Source: Bacteroidia bacterium (GTDB lineage Bacteria; Bacteroidota; Bacteroidia; Bacteroidales; Paludibacteraceae). Taken from it: 64,000 nt of DNA. The stretch covers positions 1 through 64,000 of the forward strand of contig SAAO01000006.1 in the NCBI GenBank assembly GCA_009929375.1, read 5' to 3'. This document shows, piece after piece, positions 54,653-62,678 of the stretch (position 1 is the first letter of the stretch; every line of letters starts with the position of its first letter). A program made the translations under genes and the position numbers. Under the pieces are notes generated by a model, which saw only the letters and a list, made by a program, of their open reading frames with translations, was not told where the DNA came from and did no database searches.

Positions 54653-56572
54653 ATGCAAAAAACAAAACTACTCTTTTTATTTCTATTGTTTTTAGGAACA
54701 ATCCAAGCACAAACTCTTTCATACAGAGCCAGTAATGCGGGAGGTGGCTACACCAATGTAACTGCTGAAATCAATGGTTATCTGAGCACCGATCAACAAA
54801 GTGTAATGCTGCAAATGTACAGCGACATCTATAATGGTATAAATTGGACAGGTACAGGCAATTATGATTATTATGTAAACAATACCTTAATTGGCTCGAG
54901 TACATCGTCTACAACAAACATTGACATCTCAGCTTATATTCCGGTAAGTTCCGTAAAAATTGTATCGAAAGCACATACATGGTCTACAGTATTGGCCAAT
55001 CTAACCATAACGCCGGGCACAGCACTTACAAGTGGACCGGTCGTTAGCAATGTCACTTATTGCAAAGATGCAACCGCCCAGCCTTTACTGGCATCTCTTT
55101 CGGGTAACGGTGTCGCGCTGAAATGGTATACATCGGCATTGGGCGATGGATATTCAGCATCAGCACCAACACCCTCGACCACAACAGTCGGAACCACCAC
55201 TTATTTTGTATCGCAAACAGACAATGCTGGAGTAGAATCGCAACGCTCTGTCATTACAGTAACTGTGGAAGATCAGCTTGTGCTTACATGCCCCGAAGAT
55301 AAAACTTTGACAAACCCTGCAAGTCAGGAACAGATTGAAACTGAATTTCTGTCGTTCCTGAACGGATTCAGCAATAATTCAGCGAATACATCATCAGGTA
55401 CATTCAGCTCAAACAATGATGGTTTTAACGGTGCTTATGCAGTCAGCAACTGGTCGAATGCAGCCCAGTCGCCAAGTAGCTATGCAAACCATTCGGCATC
55501 CACACTAAATATCGGAGCAAATGAAGGTGGTGCAGGCACAACCCGACAGATAACTATTCCGGCTAATGGAGTTATCAGCTTTGACTGGTCAGCAACATAC
55601 ACAGGGTCGGGTGGCTACACATTCGAATATATTGTCAATGGTAATACAACTTCAATTTCAGGCGGAACTGGATCAGGGTCGAAAACCGATATTGCTGTAA
55701 ATGCCGGAGATATATTTCAATTCAGGACCTGGGGTTTTACACAACACTCTACTTACAGCGTTACAGTTACAAACTTTAAAGTAAAATCGGCTCTTCCTTC
55801 GAAAAATGTGACAGAAAATGGATTTGTAAATTCTTTAGCTACAGCCAAATGGTCGAATGCTGCTCAATCTGCCAGCAGCTATATCAATCACTCAGCCTCC
55901 GCATTGAATATCGGCGCAAATGCAGGCGGTGGAGGATCAGCACGTCAGATTACAATTCCTGCAGATGGCGTCATTAGCTTCGATTGGTCAGGTACTTTTA
56001 CCGGATCAGGAGGTTACGAATTTGCCTACTACATTAACAACACAGAAACCGTAATCACAAACGGAAATGGGTCAGGATCAAAAACAAATATTACTGTAAA
56101 TGAAGGAGATGTATTTAAAATTAGCACATGGGGTTACACACAACACTCCACTTACTCTACAACAATTACAAATTTCAGTTTTGAGTATTCTCAACCCAAT
56201 ATTGGTGCAGTTGAAGGTTTCTTCACCAACAATGGCTCTATTGCAGTAACTTATACAGCGGAAAATAGCTGTGGCGGAACAGAAAGTTGTACAAAAACAT
56301 TCAGTACGGTAAAAAACACCACAGCCAGCAGTCAACTGAGTAATAAAGAATCAGTGCGCTACTATCCTAATCCTACAAAAGGAGAAGTGAGTTTAGATAT
56401 TGAGGAAAATGCTTCGCTATATATTTATAGTATAGAAGGCAAAGTAATGAAAACACAGCGCCTTACCGAAGGAACAAACAGTGTAGATATGTACGATTTC
56501 AAAGCAGGGATTTACAGTTTCAGAGTCATTACAAACAACGATGTAAAAACATTTAAAATAATAAAAGAATAA
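54653..56572 (+). CDS. T9SS-exported protein with duplicated beta domains
   Basis: The 639-residue protein has a signal peptide (MQKTKLLFLFLLFLGTIQAQ) and a type IX secretion type A C-terminal signal (about 570-639: YYPNPTKGEVSLDIEENA, KAGIYSFRVITNNDVKTFKI). Between are an N-terminal beta domain, an Ig-like stretch, and two tandem copies of a domain of about 115 residues (near 262-380 and 398-510) sharing WSNAAQS, LNIGAN, RQITIP, GVISFDWS, GSGSKT and TQHSTYS. The repeats look like lectin- or carbohydrate-binding modules, but I do not recognise a family. It would be released or fixed on the cell surface. The T9SS machinery is outside the window. Confidence 0.83.
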   Translation: MQKTKLLFLFLLFLGTIQAQTLSYRASNAGGGYTNVTAEINGYLSTDQQSVMLQMYSDIYNGINWTGTGNYDYYVNNTLIGSSTSSTTNIDISAYIPVSSVKIVSKAHTWSTVLANLTITPGTALTSGPVVSNVTYCKDATAQPLLASLSGNGVALKWYTSALGDGYSASAPTPSTTTVGTTTYFVSQTDNAGVESQRSVITVTVEDQLVLTCPEDKTLTNPASQEQIETEFLSFLNGFSNNSANTSSGTFSSNNDGFNGAYAVSNWSNAAQSPSSYANHSASTLNIGANEGGAGTTRQITIPANGVISFDWSATYTGSGGYTFEYIVNGNTTSISGGTGSGSKTDIAVNAGDIFQFRTWGFTQHSTYSVTVTNFKVKSALPSKNVTENGFVNSLATAKWSNAAQSASSYINHSASALNIGANAGGGGSARQITIPADGVISFDWSGTFTGSGGYEFAYYINNTETVITNGNGSGSKTNITVNEGDVFKISTWGYTQHSTYSTTITNFSFEYSQPNIGAVEGFFTNNGSIAVTYTAENSCGGTESCTKTFSTVKNTTASSQLSNKESVRYYPNPTKGEVSLDIEENASLYIYSIEGKVMKTQRLTEGTNSVDMYDFKAGIYSFRVITNNDVKTFKIIKE

Positions 56573-56608
56573 AAAATCCGATTGTTTACAGGCAGAAGCC
56601 TTAATGAA

Positions 56609-56645
56609 AAAACCGCCCGTGGGAATACATTCCCCGGGCGGTTTT
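56609..56645. terminator. Strong terminator after T9SS protein
   Basis: AAAACCGCCCG (56609-56619) pairs with CGGGCGGTTTT (56635-56645), with an inner GGGA/TCCC stem. The T- and A-tails make it usable in both directions between convergent genes. Confidence 0.85.
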
Positions 56646-56667
56646 ATATTTAACTGAAACGGCGCTT

Positions 56668-57225
56668 CTATCTGTACAAATTATCAGAAGTTGCATTTGC
56701 AAAATCGCAAATAAACTCCGCCACTACATTGCTGACAGCTTCGGCAAAAAGTTTTCCGTTTTCGGCACTTGCATGTTGCGGGTTACCAATCCCTGTATCT
56801 TCGCTCACACGCTGCCAGTTGCGCGGAAGCCAAAATGAACGGTTATTCAAACCTGAAATTGCGAACTGACGCGTCGCACCCGTTCCGTAAGTTTCCTGAG
56901 GTTTCACATACTCAGGGTAATAATGCAGCATCATCGAAGTTTCAAGTTCGCCGGCATGATCGCCCGGCTCGGTAAAGAAACTGCGCGCATCCACCACTTT
57001 GTACCAATCGGTAGTAACGATCAGAAAATCGGGATAGATTTCGTTGTAGATAAGCGCAGCCAGGTTTTTGAGATCGGTGAGATTGTTTACACCGTTTTTC
57101 AGATAAGTTTCGTTACTCTCCATCAACACGGTATATCCGTATTTACGGGTGTATGGCGCATATCGTTCACTTTTGATACTGGTAATAAGCGCATTTTCGA
57201 GTTCGGCGGCATAGGCAGGAGTCAT
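56668..57225 (-). pseudogene. Fasciclin/creatininase chimera, C-terminal part
   Basis: The first about 50 residues (YTRKYGYTVLMESNETYLKN, NNLTDLKNLA) are the start of a second fasciclin domain, continuing the frame broken in the upstream gene. The remainder is the C-terminal third of a creatininase-family amidohydrolase: FLIVTTDWYKVVDA, PGDHAGELETSMML, WLPRNWQRVSEDTGIGNP. The metal-binding N-terminal half of creatininase is absent, so no activity is expected. This looks like the product of a deletion that fused two genes. Its ATG at 57225 is internal to the original protein. Confidence 0.7.
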
Positions 57226-57872
57226 TTGATAATTTTCGTCAACTGTTTTGAGCAGTGAATCGACGAGACCTGTAGCTTCAAGCCCTCATAAAACAGACTA
57301 AATTTTGTATCCTGCGCAATCACTTCGGCAATTCCCGAGCGGATAGGATCGAGTACACGGTTTATTTTATGAATGACCCCGTTGTGTACATTGATATCCT
57401 TGCCAATGATTTGAGCTGTTTTATTTACATAGGATTTCCCATCGTCGCTGAATGAAATGGCCAGGTAACGATCGCTCATGGTAAGATTAAACAAACGTCC
57501 GGTGTTGAACTGCACGTAATTGATGACAGCTCCATTGATAATATGATCGTAGGCAATCATTTTAAGCGAATCGCCGGTAAATTCGTCGAGCGAATGTTTT
57601 GATTTTTGTGCATAAAATGCCCTCATGGCATTATTGTCGGGCGCAAAGCAGGTGTATTTACCATAGGAATTGAGCAAACCGGCCATTCCCGATCGTTCGA
57701 TAAGGGCCGAAAATTCGGTGAGGCTTGTGTCGGCCGCAAGTTGCTGAGCAAGCATTTTGCCTGTAAAAGTATAAAGATTGTCGCCTACCTCGTCGGAGTT
57801 ACAGGAGCTGAATGCGGTTAATAGCTCTATGATTAGAGCCATGAATACAAACAACCTGGCTTTGGCAGTCAT
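57222..57872 (-). pseudogene. Fasciclin-domain lipoprotein, frameshifted
   Basis: A lipoprotein signal (LLTAFSSC, Cys near residue 24) is followed by a fasciclin domain: YTCFAPDNNAMRAF, YDHIINGAV and DINVHNGVIHKINRVLDP, typical of surface adhesion proteins. After FSLFYEGLK the frame changes and the protein ends in an aberrant tail. Adding one base in the minus-strand GGCTTGAAGCTAC (near 57280-57285) restores ATGLVDSLLKTVDENYQ and runs into the next ORF, giving one protein of about 401 residues (56668-57872). Confidence 0.8.
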
Positions 57873-58021
57873 AGTATTATCTTTAAAATGGTTATTGTGT
57901 TTTATTCATTGCAAAGATAAATGGTTTAGGACAACTGATTGATAAAAAATCAATCAATAATGTAGAAAAAAAGATAGAAGTTATCTGTCTTTCAGAACGA
58001 TTACCTGTAAAAAAACGGTCC

Positions 58022-59518
58022 TCAAAAAGGGAATGTTGCTTCAGCTGCACCTTTCATAAGTGCATTATAAGCCTGACGATCGCCAATAGCACCGGAGCTA
58101 CGCACAAAAATGCCCATATTGTTGTTGGCATGTATGCCGGTGTCCCACAGACAGGGAATCATGCCACTGTTACGACCTTCGCGGGCCACACATTCATAAA
58201 AATAAGCACGCGAGGCAAGATGCCTGGTCAGGTTATCGCCTGTAAGCTGATTGCGACTTAAAGCACCAAATTCACCCAGAATAATAGGTATACCTTTGTC
58301 GGTAAAGCGGGTTTTCATTAAGCCGAAAAGTCTTTTAAGCTCAGCCTCTTCGCCCCATGTGGCATTACGTGTGGCATCGGTGCTGGAATGGTTGTCTGCT
58401 CCCCAGTAATAAAACATTTTACCCCAGCTTTCATCCTTGTCCATGCCACAGAAATTCCATGGTGTATAATAATGCACTTCGGCCATCAGGCGGTTGGGCA
58501 CTTCATCGTTCGGCATGCGGTTCATTAGCTGATTGGTTTTGGTCATATCGGTACCCGGTCCCTGCACCACAAGAGTGCGGTAAGCGTTACGACCGCCTGT
58601 TTGGCGCACAGCATCGATAAAGGTTTGCAGATAACTGTAAAGGACTGTCATTTGCGTTTCATTTTCCACATTGGGCTCATTCGTTCCTGCAAAGAGCAAA
58701 TGATCGTCGTAGTCGCGAAACTGCATGGCTATTTGCTGCCAAATGGCTTTTTGTTTGGCATTATTTTCAGCCTGTTTAGCAATAGTTACATTGTTTTCAA
58801 GCCAGCCACCATCCCAGTGGATATTCAGAATGACATACATATTGTTTTTTACGCAATAATCCACTACTTCCTTCACACGCGACATCCACGAAGCGCTGAC
58901 TTTGGCAGTATTACGATCTTCGAGATAGCTGTCCCATGCGCAGGGAAGGCGTATAGTATTGAATCCGGCAGCTTTCACAGAATCAATCAGAAGCTGTGTG
59001 GCTTTGGGATTTCCCCAGCCTGTTTCGTTGCCCGGTACTTCGAGCGTATTACCAAGATTCCAGCCCATATACATTTCTCTGGCAATTTGCGTAGCCGTAC
59101 GACTCATGCCAGAAGCATCGGGAGCAATGGGTTGGCTGTAATCAGGATAAAGCGAAGCAGGCACGGCATCCTGCTTTATAAACACATATACTGTATCGGC
59201 ATCAGGAGCCGAAATGGTGAGTTTTGCTGAACGCAAATGCGAAACGTCGTTGGCTGCCACAGTAACGATAATATCTTTTTCTCTGGCTACTCCGAAACCA
59301 ACAGAAATGCTTACCCAGCTTTCGGAAGCTTCGATACGCCATTCACTGGCATCTGTACTGAGGTGAATGGTATCAATACCGCCATTGGCACTGAATAAAA
59401 GCGAATCGGGCGCCACAGTTAGCGTTTTACCGACAGGCTGAGGCTCCGGCCCTTTGCAGGAACATGAAAGATACAGAACGCTGAAAAGTACGGCTTGTAA
59501 GAATAAACCTGTTTTCAT
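58022..59518 (-). CDS. BACON plus GH5 endoglucanase lipoprotein
   Basis: The 498-residue protein has a lipoprotein signal (VLYLSCSCKG), a BACON beta-sandwich (about 31-118) that spaces the enzyme from the membrane, and a GH5 barrel with GWNLGNTLE, FNTIRLPCAWD, LNIHWDGGW, acid/base Glu281 in GTNEPN and nucleophile Glu416 in LGEFGAL. BACON plus GH5 (subfamily-4-like) is the layout of surface endo-xyloglucanases and related beta-glucanases in Bacteroides (family knowledge). It lies just downstream of the GH31 gene on the same strand, 35 bases apart. Confidence 0.9.
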   Translation of the reverse strand: MKTGLFLQAVLFSVLYLSCSCKGPEPQPVGKTLTVAPDSLLFSANGGIDTIHLSTDASEWRIEASESWVSISVGFGVAREKDIIVTVAANDVSHLRSAKLTISAPDADTVYVFIKQDAVPASLYPDYSQPIAPDASGMSRTATQIAREMYMGWNLGNTLEVPGNETGWGNPKATQLLIDSVKAAGFNTIRLPCAWDSYLEDRNTAKVSASWMSRVKEVVDYCVKNNMYVILNIHWDGGWLENNVTIAKQAENNAKQKAIWQQIAMQFRDYDDHLLFAGTNEPNVENETQMTVLYSYLQTFIDAVRQTGGRNAYRTLVVQGPGTDMTKTNQLMNRMPNDEVPNRLMAEVHYYTPWNFCGMDKDESWGKMFYYWGADNHSSTDATRNATWGEEAELKRLFGLMKTRFTDKGIPIILGEFGALSRNQLTGDNLTRHLASRAYFYECVAREGRNSGMIPCLWDTGIHANNNMGIFVRSSGAIGDRQAYNALMKGAAEATFPF

Positions 59519-59553
59519 AAAAGTGTATTATTTATCTGATTTTCCCTATGACT

Positions 59554-62397
59554 TTACAAACTCACACTGGTTTTGCTTCCGTCGTATTGAATGGTTTGCA
59601 CTTTCTGAGGAAAATTATCATTTCCAAAGGCCGATTTCTCATTTACAAATACAATCTTAAAGGTTCGTTTCGGAGTCATTCCTTCGAAATCACCCTTTCG
59701 TTGAGATATGTAAAGCATTTTGTCGGCTTCGGAATAGCGGAATGCAATTTCGGAATGTTTGCCGTTTTGGTAATTGTAATTCAGCCCTTCGTCTTCGTAA
59801 AGATTAAACGATCCATCCTTTCCGCCATACACAAAAATTGTAAGCTCGTCCTGCTTCATATGTGTGTGCTGAACGGTTTCGCCCATTGGCACAATACTTC
59901 CGGCAGGCACGTAAAGCGGCATACGGTTGTATGGAGCTTCCACAGTGAGTTTCTGTCCGCCTTTTATCATTTTTCCGCTGTAAAAGTCGTACCAGTTGGT
60001 TCCGGCAGGGAAATATACTTCGCGGCTACGCGCTTTGAATTCGTAAACCGGACAAACCATCAACGAACTACCAAACATATACTGATCACCAATGTTGCGC
60101 ACATTTTTATCCTCTGGAAAATCCATTATCAGTCCGCGCATCATGCTGTAATCGTCGAAATACGAACGGGCAGCTTGTGTGTAAATATATGGCATAAGCT
60201 TGTAGCGCAACTGTGTGTAGTACAGCATGGTTTTGTAAGCAGGATGCGTTTCGGGTGCAATGTTCCATATTTCACGGAAAGGAAACTGTCCGTGTGTACG
60301 GAAAATGGGAACTAACGCACCAAACTGATGCCAGCGAGCGTTCAGTTCGCGCCATTCTTCGCGGTCGGCCGAACCTTCTGGAGCCTGTTCGTAGCGTTTT
60401 TCCACACAGAAACCTCCATTATCCATTGTCCAGTACGGAATTCCGCTCATCGAAAAGTTGATACCGGCAGGAATCTGCGCTTTCATATCTTCCCAGCGTG
60501 TGGCAATGTCGCCACTCCATGTGGCCGTACTGTAACGTTGCAAACCTGCAAATCCCGAACGTGTAAGCTGAAAAACGCGTTTATTTTTGTCCACGCTTCG
60601 CAAACCTTCGTAAATAGCTTTGGCATTCATCAACGCATAAGCATTGAAGTATTCGGTAGAAGGACCAAGTGCTGTGGGACCACACAAAGCTTTGCGGTAA
60701 TCCATGTCGGTACAGTCGCGTACATTGGGTTCGCTGGCATCCATCCACCATGCATCCATACCCAGCGGATAAAGTTTTTCGTAAAGCTGACTCCAGAAAA
60801 GTTTTTGCGCTTTCTCATTATAAGCATCGTAAAACGAGCCCACATAACCCGGACCCACCCAGTCGCGGATACTGTCTTCCACAGCACGCATATACATGGC
60901 GTCCATGTCTTTGAAAGCTTTAAAATTAGCAGTAGTATGATAAAACTTGGGCCAAACCGAAATCATAATCTGAGCATTCATGCTGTGAATGGAATCCACC
61001 ATGGCTTTGGGATTAGGAAAACGATTTTTGTCGAAATCGTGACTTCCCCACGCATTTTCAGGCCAGTAATTCCAGTCGAGCACAATGTTGTCGATAGGAA
61101 TCTGACGCTGACGGAATTCAGCCAGAGCACCCAGAATTTCTTCCTGTGTTTTGTAGCGTTCGCGGCTTTGCCAAAAGCCCATCGCCCATTTTGGCATCAA
61201 TTCGGCCTTTCCGGTAATGGTGCGATAGCCTGCAATCACTTCGTCGGAATTATTGCCACGTACAAAATAATAATCCATGTAAGGGCCCATTTCCGACCAC
61301 AACGATAGTTTCTGCTGTTCTTCGTCGGGGACAGGCGAAAGCGCTTTCAGGCCAATGTATGAAGTGCCTCCATCGGGCTGCCATTCGATACGCAATTTGT
61401 GATGACGGGTGCTGTCGAGCGGAAGTTCGAACTTATAGCTATTCGGATTCCAGGCTGTACGCCAGCGTTCGGCCACCACCAGACTATCGTCGAGATACAC
61501 GCTGGTATATCCTGCATAATACAAATTAAATCGGTAAATGCCTGTTTCGTGCGGTTGAATCTCGCCTTCCCAACGAATAGCGGCATTATTAAACGGGAAA
61601 TCTTTCGGGAAATTTAAAATGGTTTGAATATTCTCGTAATCCACATTGCTTTCGCGACGACTGACAAAAACGTTCTTCGGATCTTTGTTCACCATATAAG
61701 TGGCTGTAAGTCCGCCTTTATCGCCATCTTTACCAAATACTTCGAACATTTCGCTCAGGTTGGCATAAGGTCGCGGATCGCCAAAGCGCGAAAGGGAATA
61801 ATTATCCCAAAGAATACCGTAATTACGGCTCGACACCACAAAAGGAATGGAAACTTTAGTATTATACTGAAAAAGTTCCTCGTTGCGGCCTTTCCAGTTG
61901 AATTCGTCGGACTGATGTTGTCCGAGGCCATAGAAAGCCTCATCCGAAGGCGATTCGAAAACCTGACGGAATGAAAAGCCTTTTTTACCTTCCACTTCAA
62001 TGGATTCGAAAGTTTTGCCACCTCCGTTTTGCTCGGCAAGAATAATGCGTCCGACACTGTCGGTAAAACATATTTCGCCGGTACTAAGCCTTACAATGGC
62101 TTGAGTGGTGGCTGTTTTAAGTATAATGCTATCGCCCGATTGTGTGGCAGTCCATTTGGTTTGGTGAGCAGGTTCAAGCGCAATAAGACTTTTACGTTCT
62201 GTAATGTTTTTTTCGGGAGAGGCAATCACGCGGATAATGTCGTCGTTAATCACCTGAAGGCGGATGGTTTTCACGTCATTTTTGTTTTTCTGAGCCAGCG
62301 AAATAAGGATTCCATCCTGTTTTTTCTGAAAGTTATCACTGCCGCAGCCATAGAGTGCGACAAACAAAAACACTACAATTGTTTTTAAGCTTTTCAT
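59554..62397 (-). CDS. GH31 glycosidase with PA14 insert, alpha-xylosidase-like
   Basis: The 947-residue lipoprotein (ALYGC lipobox) has an N-terminal galactose-mutarotase-like domain with a PA14 insertion (about 228-365: GIYRFNLYYAGYTSVYLDDSLV), then a GH31 barrel and C-terminal sheets. The nucleophile is Asp553 in WWMDASEPN and the acid/base Asp630 in WSGDIATRWEDM. PA14-bearing GH31 enzymes of this length include xyloglucan alpha-xylosidases; alpha-glucosidases without PA14 are shorter. The substrate is inferred. It is the first gene of a GH31-GH5 operon divergent from the HTCS gene. Confidence 0.9.
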   Translation of the reverse strand: MKSLKTIVVFLFVALYGCGSDNFQKKQDGILISLAQKNKNDVKTIRLQVINDDIIRVIASPEKNITERKSLIALEPAHQTKWTATQSGDSIILKTATTQAIVRLSTGEICFTDSVGRIILAEQNGGGKTFESIEVEGKKGFSFRQVFESPSDEAFYGLGQHQSDEFNWKGRNEELFQYNTKVSIPFVVSSRNYGILWDNYSLSRFGDPRPYANLSEMFEVFGKDGDKGGLTATYMVNKDPKNVFVSRRESNVDYENIQTILNFPKDFPFNNAAIRWEGEIQPHETGIYRFNLYYAGYTSVYLDDSLVVAERWRTAWNPNSYKFELPLDSTRHHKLRIEWQPDGGTSYIGLKALSPVPDEEQQKLSLWSEMGPYMDYYFVRGNNSDEVIAGYRTITGKAELMPKWAMGFWQSRERYKTQEEILGALAEFRQRQIPIDNIVLDWNYWPENAWGSHDFDKNRFPNPKAMVDSIHSMNAQIMISVWPKFYHTTANFKAFKDMDAMYMRAVEDSIRDWVGPGYVGSFYDAYNEKAQKLFWSQLYEKLYPLGMDAWWMDASEPNVRDCTDMDYRKALCGPTALGPSTEYFNAYALMNAKAIYEGLRSVDKNKRVFQLTRSGFAGLQRYSTATWSGDIATRWEDMKAQIPAGINFSMSGIPYWTMDNGGFCVEKRYEQAPEGSADREEWRELNARWHQFGALVPIFRTHGQFPFREIWNIAPETHPAYKTMLYYTQLRYKLMPYIYTQAARSYFDDYSMMRGLIMDFPEDKNVRNIGDQYMFGSSLMVCPVYEFKARSREVYFPAGTNWYDFYSGKMIKGGQKLTVEAPYNRMPLYVPAGSIVPMGETVQHTHMKQDELTIFVYGGKDGSFNLYEDEGLNYNYQNGKHSEIAFRYSEADKMLYISQRKGDFEGMTPKRTFKIVFVNEKSAFGNDNFPQKVQTIQYDGSKTSVSL

Positions 62398-62455
62398 TCG
62401 TATTATCTTTTATCAATGAAATTTGAATATGCCATTTCAATGTTTTAAGGCATTA

Positions 62456-62463
62456 CAAAAATA
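62456..62463 (-). promoter_or_regulatory. GH31-GH5 operon -7 element (TATTTTTG)
   Basis: TATTTTTG on the minus strand (62463-62456) fits TAnnTTTG, about 58 bases before the GH31 ATG. No -33 TTG at the usual distance, suggesting an activator such as the divergent HTCS. Confidence 0.55.
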
Positions 62464-62602
62464 CATTTAAGTTGTGGGTTATGTTCAGAAAAATGTACTG
62501 CAAACCACCCGTAATTGATAACCTGAAGGGTTGAAATGTTACTTCGATGGGCGCCTAATGATAACCGGAATAAAATCAGAGTAGTTAAACGGTTTTATTT
62601 TC

Positions 62603-62610
62603 TATTTTTG
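62603..62610 (+). promoter_or_regulatory. HTCS -7 element (TATTTTTG)
   Basis: TATTTTTG fits TAnnTTTG; the ATG of the sensor gene is at 62679. Confidence 0.5.
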
Positions 62611-62678
62611 TAATGCTAAAAAACAGCTTTGATCTTTGTTTCGGGCTGTTTTGAAAAAAATCATATCAGCAAAAGTAT

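Noticed and set aside
56668-57040. Functional creatininase
   Set aside because: The N-terminal metal-binding half is missing, so the fragment cannot form the active site.
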